From contig NZ_NEJP01000013.1 in assembly GCF_002113125.1 (NCBI RefSeq), positions 156,505 through 220,504 on the forward strand: 64,000 nucleotides of DNA, read 5' to 3'. A model generated the notes under the pieces. It did not search any database. It was not told the origin of the DNA and saw only the letters and a list, made by a program, of their open reading frames with translations. The DNA comes from Pseudomonas sp. B20(2017) (GTDB lineage Bacteria > Pseudomonadota > Gammaproteobacteria > Pseudomonadales > Pseudomonadaceae). The translations under genes and the position numbers were made by a program. Shown here one piece after another: positions 17,688-24,334 of this stretch; the stretch's first letter is position 1, and each line of letters starts with the position of its first letter.

Positions 17688-18356
17688 ATGAGAAGCCGCT
17701 CCCCCGCCACCAAGTCAGAGAGCCCAAAGGGAGTGCGCTCGACACCGTCCGCGAAAAAACCGTCGAGCTTCTACATGAAGCAGATGCGCGCGGGCCTGGC
17801 TGCCGCCGGTTATGTGAAACACGAAACTTGGGTGCTTCCGGAAAACCGAAGCTTGCTCAAGCAAATGGAGCAACAGCTACGCCAACCGATTCTGGCTGGC
17901 TCTTTCATGTCGGAGAATTACATGAGCGCAGGCAACAACTGGAACATCGATAGCCTCTACAACGCTTTCAAGGCGCTGGACGAGGTGGCTTCGCAAGAGA
18001 TCACGCTGTCTCTGATCCAGAGCTCCGAACCCAGCCTCAAGCTGGAAATGAACGAATTCGGCGGTCTGCCAATTCACATCGCCATCGCCGGTCAGCAGAT
18101 CATCGTCGACACCGTGCTGGTGGACATCGATTCGATCACCGATGTGCGTGCATTCAACGACGCCGTACTGCGCAGCCGGGAAATGTTCCCGCTGTCGTCG
18201 ATCGGCATCGAGACCATGCCCAATGGCCAGACCGTCTACAACATGTTTGGTGCACTGAGTGCCGATTCGAGCCTGACCAACGTGGTCACCGAGGTGAAAA
18301 CCCTGGTCGACAACGTGCAGCGCGCCAGCGAAGCCTTCGAACACTTCTTCAAGTAA
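17688..18356 (+). CDS. yjfI: YjfI-like protein (DUF2170)
   Basis: This 222-residue protein has a basic, disordered N-terminal 25 residues, then SSFYMKQMRAGLAAAGYVKHETWVLPE, an HTH-like stretch that resembles a short DNA-binding or recruitment helix, and a DUF2170 domain from about residue 75. No signal peptide or transmembrane helix. DUF2170 proteins are found next to PspA homologues, as here, but their role is unknown. GGAG lies 9 bases before the ATG. First gene of the set, directly downstream of the double palindrome, with 17 bases to the pspA-like gene. Confidence 0.85.
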   Translation: MRSRSPATKSESPKGVRSTPSAKKPSSFYMKQMRAGLAAAGYVKHETWVLPENRSLLKQMEQQLRQPILAGSFMSENYMSAGNNWNIDSLYNAFKALDEVASQEITLSLIQSSEPSLKLEMNEFGGLPIHIAIAGQQIIVDTVLVDIDSITDVRAFNDAVLRSREMFPLSSIGIETMPNGQTVYNMFGALSADSSLTNVVTEVKTLVDNVQRASEAFEHFFK

Positions 18357-18373
18357 TCAACAGGGAATATCCA

Positions 18374-19072
18374 ATGACTCAGTCCATCTGGAGCAAGTTG
18401 TTCACCGCGCTGCGCGGCGGCGCCAACGAAGTCGGCGAAGCGATCGCCGACCAACAGGCCCTGCGCATCCTCGATCAGGAAATCCGTGACGCCGACAGCG
18501 CGCTGTCCAACGCCCGTCGCGAACTGGTCACCATCATGGCCAAGCACAAACTGTCTGCCGACCGCGTGAGCGAGTACGAAGCCAAGATCAAGGACCTGGA
18601 AGCCAAAGCCGTTTCCGCTCTGAACGCCGGCCGTGAAGATTTGGCGATGGAAGTGGCCGAAGCGATCTCGACCCTGACCAACGACCTGGGCGTCGAGAAG
18701 AAGCAGAGCGACGAGTTCGGCACCTACGCCGACAACATGCGCAAGGACATCAACAAGGCCGAAGCACGGATCAAGAGCCTGCGCCAGCAAGTGGACATGG
18801 CCAAGGCCCGTGAAAGCGTGCAGAAGGCGCAGGTCAGCGCTTCGATCGCCAGCGGCGGTGCCAACGGCAAGCTGGAAACCGCTGTCGGCACCCTGAACCG
18901 TCTGCAAGCCAAGCAGCAGCAACGCGCTGCCGAGCTGAGTGCTGCCGACGAGCTGGCCGATGCGTCGACCGGCAACGACCTGGATCGCAAGCTGCGCGAA
19001 GCCGGCATCACGCCGAACGAAGGCAGCGCCAACGCCATCCTCGAGCGTCTGAAGCAGAAGTCCGCCCAGTAA
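18374..19072 (+). CDS. yjfJ: PspA/IM30 family protein (YjfJ-like)
   Basis: The 232 residues are almost wholly helical coiled coil, as in PspA, which assembles on damaged inner membrane. It lacks the typical N-terminal amphipathic helix of classical PspA: the start reads MTQSIWSKLFTALRGGANEVGEAIAD. It also lacks neighbouring pspF, pspB and pspC genes, so control by the classic phage-shock regulator is unlikely. AGGGA precedes the ATG. A strong terminator follows, so this and yjfI can be made without the four genes downstream. Confidence 0.9.
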   Translation: MTQSIWSKLFTALRGGANEVGEAIADQQALRILDQEIRDADSALSNARRELVTIMAKHKLSADRVSEYEAKIKDLEAKAVSALNAGREDLAMEVAEAISTLTNDLGVEKKQSDEFGTYADNMRKDINKAEARIKSLRQQVDMAKARESVQKAQVSASIASGGANGKLETAVGTLNRLQAKQQQRAAELSAADELADASTGNDLDRKLREAGITPNEGSANAILERLKQKSAQ

Positions 19073-19082
19073 CGGCGGCGAG

Positions 19083-19115
19083 AAAAAAGAAGGGCACCGG
19101 GTGCCCTTCTTTTTT
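19083..19115 (+). terminator. Strong intrinsic terminator inside the yjf-like set
   Basis: AGAAGGGCACC pairs with GGTGCCCTTCT, flanked by an A-run and followed by TTTTTT. Both strands carry the U-run needed, but only plus-strand genes are near. Confidence 0.9.
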
Positions 19116-19195
19116 GCCTGCTCGTTCGCCACGAGGCCGGTACACTAGCGGCGTTTTGCCAACGAATACCTCCACCCGCTTCAAGGAATGTACCC

Positions 19196-19846
19196 ATGGG
19201 ATGGTTCAAAGATCTGCTCGGCACCAGCAACTGGCAGTCGACCGCGCCGGCGTCACAGTCTGCCGGCGGCCCGCTCGGTCTGGCGCAGGGCAAGGCGATC
19301 CGCTTCGACACGACCCTCGGCCTGTTGCTCGACGGCAGCACCTCGGTGCGGGTTCCCGACGCCCAGGCCATCTGGAGCGCCGGCTGGATCGACCTCGGAC
19401 AGTCGAACAAACTGCATCGCTACTACCTGAACGATGAAGAATTCTGGGTACAGATCCATGTCACGGGCGACGATCAGATCGAATCGGTGACGCTGTTCAA
19501 TTACGTCAGCTATGTGACGGTCAACAGTGACGCCGAACTGCAGCGCCTGGCCGGGCCGAACAGCCTGATCGGCCTGCCGACCTATCGCCACGAAGGTGTC
19601 GAATACACCCGTGAATGGGGCACCGAACGCGGCCAGACCGAACTGGTGCCGCTCACCGAACAGGTGATCAACCCGGACGAGTCCTACACCATCAACCATC
19701 ACTCGATGCTCTACGCCCGCGAGACCGGCCTGACCGATCGCCGCGAGCTCTTGCTGTTCTCCGTCGAGCAGGACGAAGAAGGCACCGTCAGCCTGAGCAC
19801 TTCGCTGGGCATCTCGCTGTACACCACTGATTTGAGCACCATCTAA
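19196..19846 (+). CDS. yjfK: YjfK-like protein (DUF2491)
   Basis: The 216 residues match the DUF2491 family: a small N-terminal GWFKDLLG motif, mixed strands through the middle (VQIHVTGDDQIESVTLFNYV) and a central YTREWGTE. Soluble, no signal peptide. Function unknown. AAGGA lies 9 bases before the ATG; an ATG 8 bases earlier is out of frame. Transcription must either read through the terminator just upstream or start in the 80-base gap, where I see only a weak TACACT -10 without a matching -35. Confidence 0.85.
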   Translation: MGWFKDLLGTSNWQSTAPASQSAGGPLGLAQGKAIRFDTTLGLLLDGSTSVRVPDAQAIWSAGWIDLGQSNKLHRYYLNDEEFWVQIHVTGDDQIESVTLFNYVSYVTVNSDAELQRLAGPNSLIGLPTYRHEGVEYTREWGTERGQTELVPLTEQVINPDESYTINHHSMLYARETGLTDRRELLLFSVEQDEEGTVSLSTSLGISLYTTDLSTI

Positions 19847-19859
19847 AAGGAAGTTTTCC

Positions 19860-20285
19860 ATGCTGGAAGCGTTGTCCATTTCCCTGAACAAAGCCGCACT
19901 GGTCGGTTTCGTCGCCTACCTGATCGGCGCCGTGCTGCTGTTCATGCTGTTTCAGTTCGTCTACACCCGTATCACGCCGCACAAGGAATTCGAGCTGATC
20001 CGTTCCGGCAACAGCGCCGCCGCCATTGCCCTGTCCGGCGCAATCATCGGCTTCGCGATCCCGGCGAGCAACGTGATCGCTCATTCGATCAACGTCCTCG
20101 ACTTCGTCCTCTGGGCGGTGATCGCGGCCGCGGTGCAATTGCTGGCTTTCCTGGCAACCGGGCTGGTGCTCAAGGGCACGTCCCAGCGCATCGCCAACGG
20201 TGAAATCGCCGCGGGCATCTATGTAGCGGCGGTGGCGATCAGCGTCGGCATGCTCAACGCCGCGTGCATGACCCCGTCCTACTGA
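19860..20285 (+). CDS. yjfL: DUF350 membrane protein (YjfL-like)
   Basis: A 141-residue protein with four transmembrane helices: about 13-37, 50-72, 79-102 and 113-136. The two halves are related, as DUF350 domains occur in pairs of helices. It has almost no soluble part, so it probably anchors or channels something for the other yjf products. AAGGA is well placed before the ATG, 13 bases after yjfK. Confidence 0.88.
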   Translation: MLEALSISLNKAALVGFVAYLIGAVLLFMLFQFVYTRITPHKEFELIRSGNSAAAIALSGAIIGFAIPASNVIAHSINVLDFVLWAVIAAAVQLLAFLATGLVLKGTSQRIANGEIAAGIYVAAVAISVGMLNAACMTPSY

Positions 20286-20302
20286 CCGGCAGGAAGCCTG
20301 AG

Positions 20303-20983
20303 ATGAAACGAAGCAAGTACGTTCAACTGTCGCTGGCCGCTTCGGTGGCCCTAGCGATTTCCGGTGAAGTGGCGGCCCAGAGCTTCCAGAGTGTGGAGCA
20401 ATGCGTCGACGCCGACGTGGCGGCGGATGTCTGTTCGGACGCCTACGTCGCCGCCCTGACCGAGCACCGGCGCATTTCCCCGGCCTACGACGACAAGGCT
20501 GCATGCGACGCGGACTTTGCCGCAGACTGGTGTCAGAAAAATTCCGCTGGCCGTTTCGTGCCGAAACTTGGTGGTTTCAAGGTGCCGCAGGACGGCGAGC
20601 CTGCGCAGAACCTCGATGCGATTGCCAATGCCCAGATGCCCGCCGGCGATGCGACTGCCGTACAGAGCAATCAGACCAGCACTTCGCACTCGTCCAGCGG
20701 TGCAGGCAACGGCTGGCTCACCGGATGGCTGATCGGCAATGCCATGAGCAACAACCGCGCGATCGACTCGCGGCCGGTTTATCGTGAGCGCAATACCCGC
20801 CTGACCTACGACACTTCGACGCTGAACCGTCGGATCGAGTCGGCGCCGAGCCGCAGCCAGCGGGACTACGACAGCGATTACCGCAAACCGGTCAACGTGG
20901 CTTCGTCCACCTCCCGTGGCGGTTTCGGCAGCCAGTCCAGCGCGCGCAGCGGTTGGGGCGGCTGGGGCCGTTCGAGCAGCTGA
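20303..20983 (+). CDS. yjfM: DUF1190 exported protein (YjfM-like)
   Basis: The 226-residue precursor begins with a signal peptide (basic KRSKY, hydrophobic core, cleavage near EVAA|QS). A cysteine-containing DUF1190 segment follows (CVDADVAADVC, ACDADFAADWC), in keeping with disulfides in the periplasm. The C-terminal 60 residues are rich in Ser, Gly, Arg and Trp (GWGGWGRSSS) and look disordered. There is no lipobox cysteine. It ends two bases before the yjfC-like start, so translation is probably coupled. Confidence 0.85.
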   Translation: MKRSKYVQLSLAASVALAISGEVAAQSFQSVEQCVDADVAADVCSDAYVAALTEHRRISPAYDDKAACDADFAADWCQKNSAGRFVPKLGGFKVPQDGEPAQNLDAIANAQMPAGDATAVQSNQTSTSHSSSGAGNGWLTGWLIGNAMSNNRAIDSRPVYRERNTRLTYDTSTLNRRIESAPSRSQRDYDSDYRKPVNVASSTSRGGFGSQSSARSGWGGWGRSSS

Positions 20984-20985
20984 CC

Positions 20986-22143
20986 ATGAAGAAGATCCAC
21001 TGCGCCGAGCGCCACGACTGGAAACAGACTGCCGAAAGCCTCGGCTTTCTGTTTCACACCATCGACGACGAACCGTACTGGGACGAGCGCGCCTACTACC
21101 AGTTCACGCTCGCGCAGATCGAAAACGATCTGGAGGATCCGACCACTGAACTGCACGAGATGTGCATGGACCTGGTCGACCGCGTCGTACACAGCGAAGA
21201 ACTGCTGGATCGCCTGAGCATTCCGGCGCCGTACTACGACATGATCCGAACGTCCTGGCTGGAAGGTCATCCGCATCTGTACGGGCGCATGGACTTCTCC
21301 TACAGCGGCAACGGCCCGGCGAAGCTGCTCGAACTCAATTACGACACGCCCACCAGCCTTTATGAAGCGGCGGCGTTCCAGTGGGGCTGGCTGGAGCAAT
21401 GCATCGAGCGCGGGCTGCTGCCGCGCCATGCCGACCAGTTCAACAGCATCGACACCCGGCTGCACGAAGCCTTTGCTCAACTGAAACTGAAGCGGCCGTT
21501 TTACTTCGCCTCGATGAAAGACTCGGTCGAAGACAAGGGCACCACGGATTACCTGCGGCTGATCGCAGAGAAGGTCGGCATCGAATCGCGGCATATCGAC
21601 ATTGAAGACATCGGTCTGAGCGCTGACGGGCGTTTCGTGGATCTCGAAGATCGCTGGATCCCGCACCTGTTCAAACTGCACGCCTGGGAGTTCATTTTCC
21701 ACGAGCCGTTCGGCGCGGCGATTGCCGAGTGCGACACCCAGTTTTTCGAACCGGCGTGGAAGTCGATCCTTTCCAACAAAGGCGCCCTGCCGTTGCTTTG
21801 GGAATTGCACAAAGGCCATCCGAACCTGCTCGCCGCACATCTCGACCCGAATCCGGGCAGCGCGGTGCCCAAGGGCTGGGTGCGTAAACCGTACTTCTCC
21901 CGGGAAGGTGCGAACATCGAGTTGCAGACCGCTGAAGGCCTGATCGTCAAAGAGGATGGGCCCTACACCGACGCGCCTTTCATCCTGCAGGAATTTGCCC
22001 CTTTGCCGAAGTTCGACGACAGCTACACGCTGATTGGCTCGTGGGTGATCGGCGACCAGGCGGCCGGGATTGGCGTGCGCGAAGACAACAGCCTGATCAC
22101 CAAGGATTCGAGCCGGTTCCTGCCGCATCTGATTCTTGACTGA
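20986..22143 (+). CDS. yjfC: Glutathionylspermidine synthase-like ATP-grasp protein (YjfC-like)
   Basis: The 385 residues form the preATP-grasp and ATP-grasp parts of the glutathionylspermidine synthetase family, without the amidase domain of Gss. Expected elements are KLLELNYDTPTSLYEAA (ligand-binding loop), FYFASMKDSVEDK, EIN-like WELHKGHPN and WVRKPYFSREGANIE, the lysine-containing nucleotide strand. By analogy it should ligate an amine to a carboxylate using ATP, but the true substrates of YjfC proteins are not established. Last gene of the set, closed by a terminator shared with ssb. Confidence 0.87.
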   Translation: MKKIHCAERHDWKQTAESLGFLFHTIDDEPYWDERAYYQFTLAQIENDLEDPTTELHEMCMDLVDRVVHSEELLDRLSIPAPYYDMIRTSWLEGHPHLYGRMDFSYSGNGPAKLLELNYDTPTSLYEAAAFQWGWLEQCIERGLLPRHADQFNSIDTRLHEAFAQLKLKRPFYFASMKDSVEDKGTTDYLRLIAEKVGIESRHIDIEDIGLSADGRFVDLEDRWIPHLFKLHAWEFIFHEPFGAAIAECDTQFFEPAWKSILSNKGALPLLWELHKGHPNLLAAHLDPNPGSAVPKGWVRKPYFSREGANIELQTAEGLIVKEDGPYTDAPFILQEFAPLPKFDDSYTLIGSWVIGDQAAGIGVREDNSLITKDSSRFLPHLILD

Positions 22144-22158
22144 AAACCCGCGCACATA

Positions 22159-22194
22159 AAAAAGGCCCGTCGTGTTCAGCGACGGGCCTTTTTA
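22159..22194. terminator. Bidirectional terminator between yjfC-like gene and ssb
   Basis: AAAGGCCCGTCG and CGACGGGCCTTT pair perfectly around a 7-base loop, with A/T runs on both sides serving both convergent genes. Confidence 0.92.
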
Positions 22195-22217
22195 TTTAGC
22201 GCGGATACAGCAGCGAA

Positions 22218-22736
22218 TCAGAACGGAATATCGTCATCGAAGCTGTCGAAATCCGGAGCCGGTTGCGGTGCGGCCTGCTGTGGAGCCGGGGCCGAACGCT
22301 GCTGAGGTGCCGACTGCTGCGGACGCGGAGCCTGTTGGCGTGGCGCCTGCTGCTGATAGTTGTTGCCACCGCCTTGTTGGTCGCCCTGTTGTGGACGGCC
22401 GCCCAGCAGTTGCATGGTGCCTTGCATGTCGACCACGATTTCGGTGGTGTAACGCTTGATACCGTCTTTTTCCCACTCACGGGTCTGCAGCTTGCCTTCG
22501 ATGTAAACCTGCGAACCCTTGCGCAGGTATTCGCCGGCGATTTCGGCAACCTTGCCGAACATCGATACGCGGTGCCACTCGGTCTTCTCGACCTTCTGAC
22601 CGGTCTGCTTGTCGGTCCACTGCTCGCTGGTCGCCAGACTCAGGTTGGTCACGGCGTTACCGTTGGGCAGGTAGCGTACTTCGGGATCCTGGCCGCAAGT
22701 ACCGACCAGAATGACTTTGTTAACCCCACGGGCCAT
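22218..22736 (-). CDS. ssb: Single-stranded DNA-binding protein
   Basis: The 172-residue protein has the OB-fold (about residues 1-115, starting RGVNKVILVG), a Gln/Pro/Gly-rich disordered linker and the conserved acidic tip FDDDIPF that docks repair and replication partners. In E. coli ssb is divergent from uvrA; here a transporter gene lies between them, and ssb follows it by nine bases, so the two share a transcript. Linker composition is typical for Pseudomonas. Confidence 0.97.
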   Translation of the reverse strand: MARGVNKVILVGTCGQDPEVRYLPNGNAVTNLSLATSEQWTDKQTGQKVEKTEWHRVSMFGKVAEIAGEYLRKGSQVYIEGKLQTREWEKDGIKRYTTEIVVDMQGTMQLLGGRPQQGDQQGGGNNYQQQAPRQQAPRPQQSAPQQRSAPAPQQAAPQPAPDFDSFDDDIPF

Positions 22737-22745
22737 AACGTTCTC

Positions 22746-24143
22746 CTAGGCTTCGCACGCAGTCTGCGCCGGGTTGTTCACCAGGCGTTCGAGAGTGGTG
22801 CGATCCATTAATTCGGTGTCCAGTTTGATGTAGATGGCAGCCTCATCAGCGACTATCACTGCATCAGTTACCCCTACGAGGGCCTTGAGACGCTCGACCA
22901 GACCCGCTTCGCGGATCGCTTCGGGCGACAGCGGCAGGCGCAGGCTCGTCACGTAGGGAGGTTCGCGCATGGTAACAGCAAAGGCCAGCCAAAGTGCAGC
23001 CAGCCCGGCACATCCGAGGAACACAACCGACAGACCGCCATGCTGGAACATCCAGCCGCCGAGAATCCCGCCGAGTGCCGAACCGAGGAACTGACTGGTG
23101 GAGTACACGCCCATGGCCGTGCCCTTGCCACCTGCCGGTGAAACCTTGCTGATCAGCGACGGCAGCGATGCTTCCAGCAGATTGAACGCAGTGAAGAACA
23201 CCACCGTCCCGATCACCAAAGCCCGCAGGCTGTCGCCGAACTGCCAGAAGAATAGCTCAGTGAGCATCAGCGTCATCACGGCACCGAGCAAAACTCGTTT
23301 CATTTTGCGTCGCTTCTCGCCGTAGATAATGAACGGGATCATGGCGAAGAAAGAGATCAGCAAGGCTGTGAGGTAGACCCACCAGTGCTGTTCCTTGGGC
23401 AGTCCGGCCTTTTCCACCAGCGCCAGGGGCAGAGCGACGAAGCTCGACATCAACATCGCATGTAACACAAAAATGCCCAGATCCAGCCGCAGAAGGTCCG
23501 GGTGCTTGAGCGTCGGCATCAACGCCTGGCGTGCAACGCCGGATTCGCGGTGGCTCAGAGGCCCGGTGGATTTCGGCACCATGAACATCACGATCACGAT
23601 CCCGACCAGTGCCATGCCACCGGTGGCGAGGAACAGGCCGGACAGGCCGAACGCACGGGTCAGCAGCGGGCCGACCACCATCGCCACGGCGAACGACAGG
23701 CCGATGGTCATGCCGATCATGGCCATGGCTTTGGTGCGGTGCTGTTCGCGGGTCAGGTCGGAGAGCAAGGCCATGACAGCTGCGGAAATAGCGCCGGCGC
23801 CCTGCAGGATCCGCCCGGCAATCACGCCCCAGATCGAATCGGCCTGAGCCGCCAGCACGCTGCCGAGGGCAAAGACGATCAGCCCCAGGTAAATCACCGG
23901 ACGCCGGCCGATACGGTCGGAAATGATCCCGAACGGAATCTGGAAAATCGCCTGGGTCAGGCCGTAAGCGCCGATCGCCAGCCCGATCAGGGCCGGGGTC
24001 GCTCCCGCCAGATCCATGCCGTAGGTCGCCAGTACCGGCAACACCATGAACATGCCAAGCATACGGAAGGCGAACACCAGGGCCAGACCGCTCGCCGCGC
24101 GGGTCTCGCTGCCACTCATGCGTTCGCTGTGGGGATCGTGCAT
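22746..24143 (-). CDS. MFS transporter YajR-type with C-terminal YAM domain
   Basis: The 465 residues comprise twelve transmembrane helices with motif A (DRIGRRPVIYLG) between helices 2 and 3, followed by a soluble C-terminal domain of about 65 residues (LRLPLSPEAIREAGLVERLK...) with ferredoxin-like pattern, the YAM domain found in YajR. Such proteins are proton-driven drug/metabolite exporters with an unknown natural substrate; the YAM domain resembles metal-binding modules. Start MHDPHSERMSG; a second ATG eight codons on is possible. It precedes ssb and is divergent from uvrA. Confidence 0.88.
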   Translation of the reverse strand: MHDPHSERMSGSETRAASGLALVFAFRMLGMFMVLPVLATYGMDLAGATPALIGLAIGAYGLTQAIFQIPFGIISDRIGRRPVIYLGLIVFALGSVLAAQADSIWGVIAGRILQGAGAISAAVMALLSDLTREQHRTKAMAMIGMTIGLSFAVAMVVGPLLTRAFGLSGLFLATGGMALVGIVIVMFMVPKSTGPLSHRESGVARQALMPTLKHPDLLRLDLGIFVLHAMLMSSFVALPLALVEKAGLPKEQHWWVYLTALLISFFAMIPFIIYGEKRRKMKRVLLGAVMTLMLTELFFWQFGDSLRALVIGTVVFFTAFNLLEASLPSLISKVSPAGGKGTAMGVYSTSQFLGSALGGILGGWMFQHGGLSVVFLGCAGLAALWLAFAVTMREPPYVTSLRLPLSPEAIREAGLVERLKALVGVTDAVIVADEAAIYIKLDTELMDRTTLERLVNNPAQTACEA

Positions 24144-24334
24144 GGAAAAACCTCGTGTGAACCGGCGGCGATTCTACCAGTCCCATCGAAAGACGGGGTA
24201 TATCGCGACGCTTTGACGCGTATAGATGAAACTCTCTTCATGTAAGGCAAAAAACCCTTCACTTGATAGTGTGCATCCATCCAGTATTTGGCCGTATACT
24301 CCTGTGTTTTCGACGCCCGCCGAGCGAGGCCATT

